Positions 1 through 9,750 are shown, counted from the stretch's first letter. The stretch is 64,000 bases of DNA from Escherichia ruysiae (GCF_031323975.1 NZ_JAVIWS010000001.1:930001-994000); one strand, 5' to 3'. The notes: generated from the sequence alone by a model not told the origin. Program-made: numbers and translations.

Positions 1-348
<348 letters not shown>

Positions 349-410
349 TTAAATGTCGAGATAACGATCACAAAAATGACAAAATGAAAATTAATCCAGC
401 AATAACAGAC

Positions 411-437
411 AAAAAAAAGGCCTCCCGTGGGGAAGCC
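411..437 (-). terminator. Rho-independent terminator of fbaB
   Basis: Read on the minus strand, an eight-base stem GGCTTCCC/GGGAGGCC (one G-U pair) with a three-base loop is followed directly by eight T residues (411-418). It lies about 85 bases past the fbaB stop and upstream of the gatY start, so it should keep fbaB transcription out of the gat operon. Confidence 0.85.
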
Positions 438-458
438 GTAACAAAGTGCGAGTGGTTT

Positions 459-498
<40 letters not shown>

Positions 499-522
499 GC
501 AGTGCTGTTCGTTTAAAACGTA

Positions 523-1575
523 TCAGGCGATAGTAATTTTGCTATCAAGATAAACGTCCTGCACGGCGTTAATCAGTTTCACGCCGTCGGCCATCGATTT
601 CTTGAACGCTTTACGTCCGAGGATCAGCCCCATTCCGCCTGCGCGTTTGTTGATAACCGCAGTACGCACCGCATCGCTAAGGTCAGTTTCACCGCCCGCA
701 GCACCACCGGAGTTAATCAACCCTGCGCGCCCCATATAGCAGTTAGCTAACTGATAACGCACCAGATCAATCGGGTTTTCGCTGGTCAGCTTGCTGTACA
801 CGCGATCGTCGGTGTAGCCGTAATTAATCGCTTTATAGCCACCGTTATTTTCCGCCATTTTCTGTTTGACGATGTCCGCGCCAATGGTCGCCGCCAGATG
901 GTTCGCCTGACCGGTCAGGTCGGCGGAAACGTGGTAATCAACGCCCTCTTTCTTAAAGGCGGAATTACGCAAATAGGCCCACAGCACTGTCACCATGCCC
1001 AGTTCATGCGCACGTTCAAAGGCCGCAGAAATTTCTTCAATCTGGCGACGTGACTCTTCTGAGCCAAAATAAATGGTCGCACCAACCGCCACCGCTCCCA
1101 TGTTGAACGCCTGCTCTACGCTGGCATACAGCGTTTGATCATAGGTATTCGGATAACTTAGCGTCTCGTTATGGTTGAGTTTGACAAGGAACGGAATGCG
1201 GTGCGCGTAACGCCGCGATACCGATGCCAGCACGCCGTAAGTTGACGCTACACAGTTGCAGCCCGCTTCAATCGCCAGTTCAACAATATTTTTCGGGTCA
1301 AAGTAGAGCGGGTTAGCGGCAAATGAAGCTCCGGCAGAGTGCTCGACGCCCTGATCAACCGGCAAAATGGAAAGGTATCCCGTTCCCGCCAGACGCCCGG
1401 TGTTGTACAGCGTCTGCATATTACGTAACACCGCTGGCGGGCGATTATTGTCAATCATCACGCGATCTACGTAGTCATGTCCGGGGAGATAAAGCTGGTC
1501 AGAAGGAATAGTCATACAACGATGCTGTAAAAGGTTGTCGGCATCTTTGCCAAGCAACTGCGCAATATCTGTCAT
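523..1575 (-). CDS. fbaB: FbaB, class I fructose-bisphosphate aldolase
   Basis: Class I (Schiff-base) aldolase of the DhnA family, cleaving fructose 1,6-bisphosphate to two triose phosphates in the cytoplasm, mainly under gluconeogenic conditions. The product is 350 residues, the same as K-12 FbaB. The expected Schiff-base lysine is Lys237 in ADIVKQKM, and the glycine-rich phosphate-binding segment [11 protein letters not shown] lies near the C-terminus. The frame stays open upstream to 1677, but the ATG at 1575-1573 gives the family start [10 protein letters not shown]. It is divergent from yegT across a 255-bp gap and ends before a terminator and REP unit. Confidence 0.97.
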   Translation of the reverse strand: MTDIAQLLGKDADNLLQHRCMTIPSDQLYLPGHDYVDRVMIDNNRPPAVLRNMQTLYNTGRLAGTGYLSILPVDQGVEHSAGASFAANPLYFDPKNIVELAIEAGCNCVASTYGVLASVSRRYAHRIPFLVKLNHNETLSYPNTYDQTLYASVEQAFNMGAVAVGATIYFGSEESRRQIEEISAAFERAHELGMVTVLWAYLRNSAFKKEGVDYHVSADLTGQANHLAATIGADIVKQKMAENNGGYKAINYGYTDDRVYSKLTSENPIDLVRYQLANCYMGRAGLINSGGAAGGETDLSDAVRTAVINKRAGGMGLILGRKAFKKSMADGVKLINAVQDVYLDSKITIA

Positions 1576-1757
1576 TACTATGCTCCCGTAAATTCCGATT
1601 GGATATCGGCTATGGATTGTCCTGGCCCGCCTTTGCGGGCAATCATAATCCTGGTCGTTACGGGCTATTTTTTCCATTCTCAGGATGTTTTTTCAGCGTT
1701 TTCTGTTGGCTCGATTCATCAAAAAAAGTGTTACAGCGGTCAAGTTTTCATCGCAAA

Positions 1758-1800
1758 GGTATTTAAAAGGTATTGTTAGGTGGTATTGTCAGCGCGTACC
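1758..1800. promoter_or_regulatory. Triple GGTATT repeats upstream of yegT (possible operator)
   Basis: Three copies of GGTATT start at 1758, 1769 and 1782, about one helical turn apart, in the fbaB-yegT intergenic region. The last copy is also the left arm of a weak inverted pair GGTA...TACC (1783-1800). The position 30-70 bases before the yegT start suggests an operator, perhaps for YegW. That is inference; no experimental site is known to me. Confidence 0.3.
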
Positions 1801-1830
1801 TTACATTACCTGTCATGAAGGAATTAAAAG

Positions 1831-3108
1831 ATGAAAACAACAGCAAAGCTGTCGTTCATGATGTTTGTTGAATGGTTTATCTGGGGCGCGTGGTTTGTGC
1901 CATTGTGGTTGTGGTTAAGTAAAAGTGGTTTTAGTGCCGGAGAGATTGGCTGGTCGTATGCCTGTACTGCCATTGCGGCTATCCTGTCGCCGATTCTGGT
2001 TGGCTCCATCACTGACCGCTTTTTCTCGGCGCAGAAAGTGCTGGCGGTATTGATGTTCGCTGGTGCGGTGCTGATGTATTTCGCCGCGCAACAGACCACT
2101 TTTGCCGGGTTCTTCCCGTTACTGCTGGCCTACTCGCTAACCTATATGCCGACCATTGCGCTGACTAACAGTATCGCTTTTGCCAACGTGCCGGATGTGG
2201 AGCGTGATTTCCCGCGCATTCGTGTGATGGGCACTATCGGCTGGATTGCCTCTGGTCTGGCATGTGGATTCTTGCCGCAAATGCTGGGGTATGCCGATAT
2301 CTCACCGACTAACATCCCGCTGCTGATTACCGCCGGAAGTTCTGCTCTGCTCGGTGTGTTTGCGTTTTTCCTGCCCGACACGCCGCCAAAAAGCACCGGC
2401 AAAATGGACATTAAAGTCATGCTCGGCCTGGATGCGCTGATCCTGCTGCGCGATAAAAACTTCCTCGTCTTTTTCTTCTGTTCATTCCTGTTTGCGATGC
2501 CACTGGCGTTCTATTACATCTTTGCCAACGGTTATCTGACCGAAGTCGGCATGAAAAACGCCACCGGCTGGATGACGCTCGGCCAGTTCTCTGAAATCTT
2601 CTTTATGCTGGCATTGCCGTTTTTCACTAAACGCTTTGGTATCAAAAAGGTATTATTGCTTGGTCTGGTCACTGCCGCAATTCGCTATGGCTTCTTTATT
2701 TACGGCAGTGCGGATGAATATTTCACCTACGCGCTATTGTTCCTCGGCATTTTGCTGCACGGCGTAAGTTACGATTTTTACTACGTTACCGCCTACATCT
2801 ATGTCGATAAAAAAGCCCCCGAGCATATGCGTACCGCTGCGCAGGGGCTGATCACGCTCTGCTGCCAGGGCTTCGGCAGTTTGCTCGGCTATCGTCTTGG
2901 CGGTGTGATGATGGAAAAGATGTTCGCTTATCCGGAACCGGTAAACGGACTGACTTTCAACTGGGCCGGGATGTGGACTTTTGGCGCGGTGATGATTGCC
3001 ATTATCGCCGTGCTGTTCATGATTTTTTTCCGCGAATCAGACAACGAAATTACGGCTATCAAGGTCGATGATCGCGATATTGCGTTGACACAAGAGGAAG
3101 CAAAATGA
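1831..3108 (+). CDS. yegT: YegT, nucleoside:H+ symporter-family transporter
   Basis: A 425-residue inner-membrane protein with about twelve hydrophobic segments, of the nucleoside:H+ symporter branch of the major facilitator superfamily (relatives NupG and XapB). Its substrate is not established. The N-terminus MKTTAKLSFMMFVEWFIWGAWF, without a cleavable signal, is characteristic. An AAGGA ribosome-binding site precedes the ATG. The stop overlaps the yegU start as ATGA (3105-3108), so yegT, yegU and yegV are translationally coupled. Operon content suggests uptake of a nucleoside-like substrate that is then phosphorylated and cleaved. Confidence 0.93.
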   Translation: MKTTAKLSFMMFVEWFIWGAWFVPLWLWLSKSGFSAGEIGWSYACTAIAAILSPILVGSITDRFFSAQKVLAVLMFAGAVLMYFAAQQTTFAGFFPLLLAYSLTYMPTIALTNSIAFANVPDVERDFPRIRVMGTIGWIASGLACGFLPQMLGYADISPTNIPLLITAGSSALLGVFAFFLPDTPPKSTGKMDIKVMLGLDALILLRDKNFLVFFFCSFLFAMPLAFYYIFANGYLTEVGMKNATGWMTLGQFSEIFFMLALPFFTKRFGIKKVLLLGLVTAAIRYGFFIYGSADEYFTYALLFLGILLHGVSYDFYYVTAYIYVDKKAPEHMRTAAQGLITLCCQGFGSLLGYRLGGVMMEKMFAYPEPVNGLTFNWAGMWTFGAVMIAIIAVLFMIFFRESDNEITAIKVDDRDIALTQEEAK

Positions 3109-4109
3109 AAACAGAACGTATTCTCGGTGCTCTTTACGGGCAGGCGTTAGGGGATGCGATGGGGATGCCCTCCGAGCTTTGGCCTCGTTCCCGCGTCAAA
3201 GCACACTTTGGCTGGATTGACCGATTTCTGCCTGGACCAAAGGAGAATAACGCGGCCTGTTATTTTAACCGCGCCGAATTCACCGATGATACCTCGATGG
3301 CGCTGTGTCTGGCGGATGCGCTGCTGGAACGTGAAGGCGAGATAGACCCGGATCTGATTGGGCGTAATATTCTCGACTGGGCGCTGCGTTTCGACGCTTT
3401 CAACAAAAACGTGCTTGGCCCGACCTCAAAAATTGCGCTTAACGCCATTCGCGACGGAAAGCCCGTTGCTGAACTGGAAAACAATGGCGTGACCAACGGT
3501 GCCGCGATGCGCGTCTCCCCATTGGGTTGTTTACTTCCGGCGCGCAATGTTGATTCCTTTATTGATGATGTGGCGCTGGCATCCAGCCCGACCCACAAAT
3601 CCGATCTGGCGGTTGCAGGCGCGGTAGTCATCGCATGGGCGATTTCTCGTGCCATTGACGGAGAAAGCTGGTCAGCGATTGTTGATTCACTGCCTTCGAT
3701 TGCGCGACATGCTCAACAAAAACGCATTACCACGTTCAGCGCCTCACTGGCGGCGCGTCTGGAGATTGCGCTGAAGATTGTTCGTCACGCCGACGGCACC
3801 GAATCCGCCAGCGAACAGCTTTACCAGGTGATTGGCGCGGGCACCAGCACTATCGAGTCCGTTCCATGCGCCATTGCGCTGGTTGAACTGGCACAAACCG
3901 ATCCTAACCGCTGCGCCGTCCTGTGCGCCAATCTTGGCGGCGACACAGACACCATCGGTGCTATGGCGACGGCAATTTGCGGCGCGTTGCATGGTGTAAA
4001 TGCTATCGATCCTGCGTTAAAGGCGGAACTGGATGCGGTAAATCAGCTTGATTTCAACCGCTATGCCACGGCGCTGGAGAAATATCGCCAACAACGGGAG
4101 GCGGTATGA
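3105..4109 (+). CDS. yegU: YegU, ADP-ribosylglycohydrolase-family hydrolase
   Basis: A 334-residue cytoplasmic protein of the ADP-ribosylglycohydrolase (DraG/ARH) fold. Both metal-binding signatures are present: FTDDTSM (residues 59-65) and GGDTDT (278-283), whose aspartates and threonines bind the two magnesium ions in the family. This argues for an active N-glycosidic hydrolase. The real substrate is unknown. Coupling to a nucleoside-type transporter and a sugar or nucleoside kinase points to a small N-glycoside rather than ADP-ribosylated protein (inference). It overlaps yegT and yegV by four bases at each end. Confidence 0.93.
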   Translation: MKTERILGALYGQALGDAMGMPSELWPRSRVKAHFGWIDRFLPGPKENNAACYFNRAEFTDDTSMALCLADALLEREGEIDPDLIGRNILDWALRFDAFNKNVLGPTSKIALNAIRDGKPVAELENNGVTNGAAMRVSPLGCLLPARNVDSFIDDVALASSPTHKSDLAVAGAVVIAWAISRAIDGESWSAIVDSLPSIARHAQQKRITTFSASLAARLEIALKIVRHADGTESASEQLYQVIGAGTSTIESVPCAIALVELAQTDPNRCAVLCANLGGDTDTIGAMATAICGALHGVNAIDPALKAELDAVNQLDFNRYATALEKYRQQREAV

Positions 4110-5071
4110 GCGGTGCTCGATTACACACGCAGCTGCCTGAATTAACCACGCGTCAGCCGGTTATGGTGATTGGCGCGGCGGTCATTGATGTGATCGCCGA
4201 CGCTTACACCCTGCCCTGGCGCGGGTGCGATATCGAACTGAAACAGCAGAGCGTAAATGTTGGCGGCTGTGCGTTGAACATTGCCGTAGCGTTAAAGCGC
4301 CTCGGTATCGAAGCGGGTAACGCCCTGCCGCTCGGTCAGGGGGTGTGGGCGGAGATTATTCGCAACCGGATGGCAAAAGAGGGATTAATCAGCCTGATCG
4401 ATAACGCCGAAGGTGATAACGGCTGGTGTCTGGCGCTGGTTGAGCCGGATGGCGAACGCACTTTTATGTCGTTCAGCGGTGTGGAAAATCAGTGGAATCA
4501 CCAGTGGCTGGCGCGACTAACCGTTGCACCTGGTAGCCTGCTCTATTTTTCTGGTTATCAACTGGCCTCGCCCTGCGGCGAATTGTTAGTGGATTGGCTG
4601 GAGGGACTGCAAGACGTGACGCCGTTTATTGATTTTGGCCCTCGTATTGGCGATATCCCGGATGCATTACTTGTGCGCATCATGGCTTGTCGACCGCTGG
4701 TGTCGCTTAATCGCCAGGAGGCTGAAATTGCTGCCGAACGTTTTCGTTTATCCACAGATATAACAACACTTGGCAAGCAGTGGCAGGAGAAATTTGCCGC
4801 GCCATTGATCGTTCGCCTGGATAAAGAAGGTGCCTGGTATTTCAGCAACGGCGCTTCTGGCTGCGTTCCGGCATTTCCCACGCAAGTCGTTGATACGATT
4901 GGTGCAGGCGACAGTCATGCAGGTGGCGTACTGGCGGGACTGGCCTCCGGTTTACCGCTGGCAGACGCGGTGCTGCTGGGTAATGCGGTGGCATCGTGGG
5001 TTGTCGGGCATCGCGGCGGTGATTGCGCGCCAACGCGCGAGGAACTACTCCTCGCAAACAAAAACGTATAG
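4106..5071 (+). CDS. yegV: YegV, PfkB-family sugar/nucleoside kinase
   Basis: A 321-residue kinase of the ribokinase/PfkB family. The C-terminal signature DTIGAGDSHAGG starts at residue 263, with GAGD at 266-269 carrying the expected catalytic Asp269. The N-terminal glycine-rich segment NVGGCALNIAVALKRLG is also typical. The substrate is unassigned; pseudouridine kinase, ribokinase and inosine-guanosine kinase are relatives by fold. Third gene of the coupled yegTUV operon. Its 3' end overlaps the 3' end of the convergent yegW by 27 bp (5045-5071). Confidence 0.93.
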   Translation: MSGARLHTQLPELTTRQPVMVIGAAVIDVIADAYTLPWRGCDIELKQQSVNVGGCALNIAVALKRLGIEAGNALPLGQGVWAEIIRNRMAKEGLISLIDNAEGDNGWCLALVEPDGERTFMSFSGVENQWNHQWLARLTVAPGSLLYFSGYQLASPCGELLVDWLEGLQDVTPFIDFGPRIGDIPDALLVRIMACRPLVSLNRQEAEIAAERFRLSTDITTLGKQWQEKFAAPLIVRLDKEGAWYFSNGASGCVPAFPTQVVDTIGAGDSHAGGVLAGLASGLPLADAVLLGNAVASWVVGHRGGDCAPTREELLLANKNV

Positions 5072-5791
5072 ATCGCTGCGACAGTGACTGATGCTGTACT
5101 CAATAGGCCGTTGCTGTTGGTCAAGCGCCACTTGCTTGATCACCAGCACCGGTATTTTGCTATCTAACTGAATATGTGACTGAAACTCGGCATCCGGCAT
5201 CCGGGCACTAACGCGGGAACGGGTACGCTTTGGAAAAATATGCTGACTGCGAAAGTAGTCATAAAGAGAAATTCCGATGGCATCAACATCATGAATTAAA
5301 TGCGCAGGAACCCACGACTCCTCAATCGATACCGCTTCTTCATCCACGTAGCGAATGCGCTTAAGCAAGAAGACATCACTTCCTGCTTCAACCGCCAGCT
5401 GCTGCGCGACTTCTTCAGGGCACTCTACCACTCGCTTGTTAACCCACAGCGTGTCGGGCTTTTTACCGCGCAACACCACCTGCTGCGAAAAGCCTCGCGC
5501 TTCTTTTAACGAGTATTCGAAGATGTTGTTGATCTGCGTGCCGTAACCACGCGAACGCGTCACCACGCCCTCTTCTTCCAGCGCCTGCATCGCCTTGCGC
5601 ACCGTAATGCGCGAAACGCCGGTTAACTGACTTAAATCGCGTTCGCCGGGCAAAATATTGCCATGCTCCAGCACCCCGCTACGCACGGCATTTTTTACCG
5701 TTTCGGCAAACTTAATATAAAGCGGCGTGTTGTCCGCCGCTAAAATACGTTCATTCAGTTGGGCAATAAGCTGGGTATGCGCTTGTTCCAT
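5045..5791 (-). CDS. yegW: YegW, GntR/HutC-family transcriptional regulator
   Basis: A 248-residue regulator. The N-terminal winged helix-turn-helix (about residues 30-85) includes RDLSQLTGVSRITVRKAM followed by the wing GVVTRSRGYGT. The C-terminal half is a UTRA effector-binding domain with the usual DVFLLKRIRYVDEEAV and IEYSISHCRSDLY segments. HutC-type regulators normally respond to small ligands from the pathway encoded beside them, so YegW is the likely regulator of yegTUV (inference). It is convergent with and overlaps yegV by 27 bp. Confidence 0.92.
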   Translation of the reverse strand: MEQAHTQLIAQLNERILAADNTPLYIKFAETVKNAVRSGVLEHGNILPGERDLSQLTGVSRITVRKAMQALEEEGVVTRSRGYGTQINNIFEYSLKEARGFSQQVVLRGKKPDTLWVNKRVVECPEEVAQQLAVEAGSDVFLLKRIRYVDEEAVSIEESWVPAHLIHDVDAIGISLYDYFRSQHIFPKRTRSRVSARMPDAEFQSHIQLDSKIPVLVIKQVALDQQQRPIEYSISHCRSDLYVFVCEE

Positions 5792-5842
5792 TTGTCTTTT
5801 TCCTGCCGGGGAGTCTGGTGGGAGTATATCACTGCTTCTTAT

Positions 5843-6661
5843 TTAAGGCGTTTCTTTAATCCCATGAACGAATGCCTGGAACTCCTCCGCCGTGCCATTA
5901 AACACATTAAAATCCACCGGCCCATTAATGCCGTCTACCTGTCCACGGTCGGAATGCTGCCAGAAACGCCATGCCATTCCGTCATTGTCCGGACGACGTT
6001 GATAATAGTGAGCCACCCACCACGGATATTCATTGAAATGGCCCGCCAGATTCGTGTGATAAAACGTCGCGCCAGCATAAATAATCGGTTTTTTTCCCGT
6101 GCTTTTTTCGACCATTTTTAGCCACTGACTGACCCGTTTGCGTAATTCTTTTGCCGATAATTTTCCTCGCTCTTCTACGTCCAGCACAGCAGGGAAATCG
6201 CCGTGGGCAAAATCCACCGTTTGTAGAAATAATCTGGCCTGAACTGAAGCGGATACCGACGGAGAAAAATAGTGATACGCCCCACGCAGCAGGCCATTTT
6301 CGCGGCTTCTTTGCCAGTTGCGCGAAAAATACGGGTCAACCAGCTTTTCGCCTTCCGTAGCCTTAATAAAAGCAAACTGTAAGCGGATACCGTTGTCGCG
6401 CATTTTTGCAACACGCTGCCAGTCGATCCGCTCCTGCCAGCGTGAAACATCAATACCATGAATGGTGTAACTGGCAGGTATGCGAATAGCGAAAGATTTA
6501 ACCGGGCGATAACCGTAGAAGTGGATGTAGTCTTTGATCTGAATTGCTGTCGAATAGAAAAAATTCACCGTCTGGCGGGGATAAATCGCCACGATGGAAA
6601 TTAGCCCCAAAGCGCATAACAAGGCGGTGAATTTTTTGCGACTGACGATTTTTAGCTGCAT
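5843..6661 (-). CDS. yegX: YegX, glycoside hydrolase family 25 lysozyme-like protein
   Basis: A 272-residue protein with a hydrophobic N-terminal segment (about residues 11-28, LLCALGLISIVAIYP) that probably anchors it in the inner membrane or directs export. The rest is a GH25 (Chalaropsis-type) muramidase domain: HGIDVSRWQ, FAFIKATEG, GAYHYF and the acidic pair in AVLDVEE are all present, so the catalytic face looks intact. I prefer the ATG at 6661 over the one at 6670 because AGGGA is well spaced for the former and too close to the latter. The physiological role in cell-wall turnover is not established. Confidence 0.9.
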   Translation of the reverse strand: MQLKIVSRKKFTALLCALGLISIVAIYPRQTVNFFYSTAIQIKDYIHFYGYRPVKSFAIRIPASYTIHGIDVSRWQERIDWQRVAKMRDNGIRLQFAFIKATEGEKLVDPYFSRNWQRSRENGLLRGAYHYFSPSVSASVQARLFLQTVDFAHGDFPAVLDVEERGKLSAKELRKRVSQWLKMVEKSTGKKPIIYAGATFYHTNLAGHFNEYPWWVAHYYQRRPDNDGMAWRFWQHSDRGQVDGINGPVDFNVFNGTAEEFQAFVHGIKETP

Positions 6662-6727
6662 TGGTTTCATCCCTGAATTTCAGCACAAAAAAAGCTGACA
6701 ATAACCAAAGCAGCTATAGTACGGCGC

Positions 6728-7528
6728 TTACCACCAGGCGTGGAAGTGGTGAACCGGACCAATCCCGTGACCAACTTCCAGCGTGTCTGCCTGGGCTAAC
6801 GCTGCCGACAGCCAGCTTTTTGCCTCCTGTACGGTGTCAGCCCAGTTTGTATGGCGCGGGCGTAGTGCAGCCAACGCCGCAGAGAGCGTACAACCAGTGC
6901 CGTGGGTGTTTTTGGTCATAATGCGCGGTGCGGTAAACCGTTGTTCACCCTCGCGGGTAAACAGCCAGTCCGGGCTTTGCTCATCATCCAGATGACCACC
7001 TTTCATTAGCACTGCGCCACAGCCCATCGCCAACAGCGATCGCCCTTGTTCCAGCATTTCCTGTTCGGTGCGCGCGTGTGGCGCGTCGAGCAAGGCGGCA
7101 GCTTCGGGCAAGTTTGGCGTTATTAATGAAACCTGTGGCAATAATCGACTGCGCAGCGTAGCAACCGCCGAAGGTGAAAGCAGCGGGTCGCCGCTTTTTG
7201 CCAGCATAACGGTGTCGAGTACCACGTTTTGGATCTGATAACGTTGCAACCGTTCTGCCACCGCTTCAACGATATCGGTTTCTGCCAACATGCCGATTTT
7301 GGTGGTGTCGATTCGCACATCGCTGAACACCGAATCGAGCTGGGCGGCGACAAAATCAGGATCAATGCGATACACCGACTGTACGCCACGGGTATTTTGC
7401 GCCACCAGTGCAGTAATAACTGAGCAACCATAAGCGCCAAGTGCCGAGAAGGTTTTAAGATCGGCCTGAATCCCCGCACCACCGCTCGGATCAGTACCAG
7501 CAATGGTCAGAGCGTTAATCCGTTTCAT
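6728..7528 (-). CDS. thiD: ThiD, hydroxymethylpyrimidine (phosphate) kinase
   Basis: A 266-residue ribokinase-fold enzyme that phosphorylates 4-amino-5-hydroxymethyl-2-methylpyrimidine twice to the diphosphate used by ThiE in thiamine synthesis. The N-terminal [19 protein letters not shown] and the C-terminal anion-hole/catalytic motif [14 protein letters not shown] are intact. The start overlaps the thiM stop by four bases (ATGA, 7525-7528), giving a coupled thiMD operon. Expression should follow the TPP riboswitch upstream of thiM. Confidence 0.97.
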   Translation of the reverse strand: MKRINALTIAGTDPSGGAGIQADLKTFSALGAYGCSVITALVAQNTRGVQSVYRIDPDFVAAQLDSVFSDVRIDTTKIGMLAETDIVEAVAERLQRYQIQNVVLDTVMLAKSGDPLLSPSAVATLRSRLLPQVSLITPNLPEAAALLDAPHARTEQEMLEQGRSLLAMGCGAVLMKGGHLDDEQSPDWLFTREGEQRFTAPRIMTKNTHGTGCTLSAALAALRPRHTNWADTVQEAKSWLSAALAQADTLEVGHGIGPVHHFHAWW

Positions 7529-8313
7529 GCCTGCACCTCCTGCGTCAGCTGCCAGAGCGCATCAAGGAAATGTGGAACAAAACTGCCCGGCCCTTCGCTT
7601 CTGACGACTGCGCGTTCTCCGGCTTGTTTCATCCAGTGACAGGCAGATGCAACATTTTCCAGCGTATCGCCCGGTAATGCACAGCTCGCAGCGACAACTG
7701 CCGATAATGCGCAGCCAGTTCCCACCACTTTGGTCATTAACGGGTCACCGCCGTGAATACCAACGGTGCGACGACCATTAGTAACATAATCCACCTCGCC
7801 AGTGACCACGACGATTGCGCCGGTTTCCCGTGCCAGAGTTTGTGCGGCGGGCAACGCATTGGCTGCTGCGTCAGTGGTATCCACACCACGACCACCATTA
7901 GCGATGCCTGCTAATGCCATGATTTCCGAAGCATTACCGCGTATGGCGCTTGGTTTAAGAGACAGGAGTTTCAGACAAAAACGGCGGCGATAATCGAGTG
8001 CACCAACCGCGACCGGGTCAAGTGTCCAGGGTGTTTGGGAGCGTGTTGCCTGTTCTACGGCGGCACGCATCGCCTGTGCGCGTGGCTGCGTCAGTGTACC
8101 AACGTTAATCAGTAAAGCACTGGCAATTGCCGCAAACTGACTGGCCTCTTCGGTTTCGATAACCATCGCTGGCGATGCGCCGAGCGCCAGTAAAGTATTG
8201 GCAGTAAAGGTTTGCACCACATCATTAGTCATGCAATGCACAAGGGGGGAATATTGGTGAAAAAGGTGTAACACGGGCGCTGATTGCGCCGGACTCAGCA
8301 GGTCGACTTGCAT
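7525..8313 (-). CDS. thiM: ThiM, hydroxyethylthiazole kinase
   Basis: A 262-residue salvage enzyme that phosphorylates 4-methyl-5-(2-hydroxyethyl)thiazole so that it can be joined to the pyrimidine moiety. Family motifs present include [23 protein letters not shown] near the N-terminus, and [16 protein letters not shown] with the conserved cysteine near the C-terminus. An AGGAG site precedes the ATG at 8313-8311 and is the element sequestered by the riboswitch. First gene of the thiMD operon. Confidence 0.97.
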   Translation of the reverse strand: MQVDLLSPAQSAPVLHLFHQYSPLVHCMTNDVVQTFTANTLLALGASPAMVIETEEASQFAAIASALLINVGTLTQPRAQAMRAAVEQATRSQTPWTLDPVAVGALDYRRRFCLKLLSLKPSAIRGNASEIMALAGIANGGRGVDTTDAAANALPAAQTLARETGAIVVVTGEVDYVTNGRRTVGIHGGDPLMTKVVGTGCALSAVVAASCALPGDTLENVASACHWMKQAGERAVVRSEGPGSFVPHFLDALWQLTQEVQA

Positions 8314-8447
8314 AATTTGCTCCTGCCATAACGTGAAGAAGCAATGACCTGATGGTCTGTGACTTCCCTACGCTGGCATTATCCAGATCAGGTGATACGG
8401 GTATTTCTCAGCCTTCACGCAGAAGGGCACCCCGAGTCGTTTGGTTG
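8314..8447 (-). promoter_or_regulatory. TPP riboswitch (THI element) of thiMD
   Basis: On the minus strand the leader holds the TPP aptamer, from ACTCGGGGTGCCC (about 8438) through GGCTGAGA (the pyrimidine-sensing conserved loop, about 8407-8414) and ACCTGATCTGGATAATGCC (about 8376-8394) to about 8357. The expression platform covers the thiM ribosome-binding site AGGAG just upstream of the ATG. The sequence nearly matches the well-studied E. coli thiM switch, in which TPP binding hides the ribosome-binding site and blocks translation. Confidence 0.96.
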
Positions 8448-8535
8448 CGATAATAAATCGCAGAGGAGGATGGTAATGTCCGGCGCGCGCGTTGTAAACG
8501 AGGAAAAACGGCAGTATTACAATAACGTCACGAAA

Positions 8536-8808
8536 CTATTTTATATACGAATCCAGCACCTTAAGGACAACATCCAGGTCTTCTTCACGCTTTAGTTCAT
8601 CGCCCTGGTGAACAATGTGTTCCGTCAGATGACCTTTAATCACTTCCCGCATCAGGCCGTTTACCGCGCCACGAATGGCGGCAATCTGTTGTAGAACGGC
8701 AGCACATTCATGCGGTTCGTCGAGCATTTTCTTAAGCGCGACGACCTGTCCCTGAATCTTACTGGCGCGCGCTTTCAGTTTCTGTTTGTCGCGGATGGTA
8801 TGAGACAT
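8536..8808 (-). CDS. rcnR: RcnR, Ni/Co-responsive repressor
   Basis: A 90-residue CsoR/RcnR-family all-helical repressor. All metal ligands known for RcnR are present: His3, Cys35, His60 and His64. It represses rcnA and rcnR by binding G-tract operators in the shared intergenic region; nickel or cobalt releases it. It is divergent from rcnA, with two operators between them. Confidence 0.97.
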
Positions 8809-8856
8809 AACAACACCTGGTTAACAAGATAATGAAAAATCATAGCACTATTAATC

Positions 8857-8891
8857 TACTGGGGGGTAGTATCATGTACTGGGGGGGAGTA
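8857..8891. promoter_or_regulatory. Tandem RcnR operators
   Basis: Two copies of the RcnR recognition pattern TACT-G6-N-AGTA lie twenty bases apart: TACTGGGGGGTAGTA at 8857-8871 and TACTGGGGGGGAGTA at 8877-8891. They sit between the divergent rcnR and rcnA starts. Two-base differences are confined to the central position. This is the known architecture for wrapped RcnR-DNA complexes. Confidence 0.93.
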
Positions 8892-8928
8892 GAATCTCTG
8901 CATCCATTTAATACTAAGAATTATTATC

Positions 8929-9750
8929 ATGACTGAATTTACCACTCTTCTTCAGCAAGGAAACGCCTGGTTCTTCATCCCCAGCGCCATCTTACTCGGT
9001 GCACTTCATGGTCTGGAGCCTGGGCACTCAAAAACGATGATGGCGGCGTTTATCATCGCCATTAAAGGTACGATTAAACAGGCGGTGATGCTTGGACTGG
9101 CAGCAACCATTTCGCATACTGCGGTAGTCTGGTTGATTGCCTTTGGCGGGATGGTGATCAGCAAACGCTTTACTGCGCAGTCGGCGGAACCGTGGCTACA
9201 GTTAATTTCTGCGGTCATCATTCTCGGCACCGCATTATGGATGTTCTGGCGCACATGGCGCGGTGAACGAAACTGGCTTGAGAATATGCACGGGCATGAT
9301 CACGAGCACCACCATCATGACCATGATCACGAACATCATCACCATCACGGACATGGCGAGAATGTCGAATATCAGGACGCCCATGAGCTGGCTCACGCAA
9401 ATGACATTAAACGACGCTTTGATGGCAGGGATGTCACGAACTGGCAGATTTTACTGTTTGGCTTGACTGGCGGACTGATCCCCTGCCCTGCAGCGATAAC
9501 TGTGCTGCTGATTTGTATTCAACTGAAAGCCCTCACTCTGGGAGCAACTCTGGTCGTTAGTTTCAGTATTGGCCTTGCGTTAACGCTGGTCACCGTGGGC
9601 GTTGGCGCGGCAATCAGTGTCCAGCAAGTGGCAAAACGCTGGAGCGGATTTAACACACTAGCCCAAAAAGCCCCCTATTTTTCCAGCTTGTTAATTGGCT
9701 TAGTCGGAGTGTATATGGGCGTGCATGGCTTTATGGGCATAATGCGATAA
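8929..9750 (+). CDS. rcnA: RcnA, nickel/cobalt efflux protein
   Basis: A 273-residue inner-membrane exporter with about six hydrophobic segments. It carries a cytoplasmic loop (about residues 120-145) extremely rich in His with interspersed Asp and Glu, a metal-handling feature of RcnA. The NiCoT-like signature HGLEPGHSKT lies near residue 28. It pumps Ni(II) and Co(II) out of the cell. It is expressed from the RcnR-controlled promoter and followed by a hairpin at 9832. Confidence 0.96.
   Translation: MTEFTTLLQQGNAWFFIPSAILLGALHGLEPGHSKTMMAAFIIAIKGTIKQAVMLGLAATISHTAVVWLIAFGGMVISKRFTAQSAEPWLQLISAVIILGTALWMFWRTWRGERNWLENMHGHDHEHHHHDHDHEHHHHHGHGENVEYQDAHELAHANDIKRRFDGRDVTNWQILLFGLTGGLIPCPAAITVLLICIQLKALTLGATLVVSFSIGLALTLVTVGVGAAISVQQVAKRWSGFNTLAQKAPYFSSLLIGLVGVYMGVHGFMGIMR

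Noticed and set aside
9290..9360. CAT/CAC-rich tract in rcnA considered as a simple-sequence repeat or CRISPR-like array
   Set aside because: It encodes the His-rich metal loop of RcnA in frame; there are no unique spacers.
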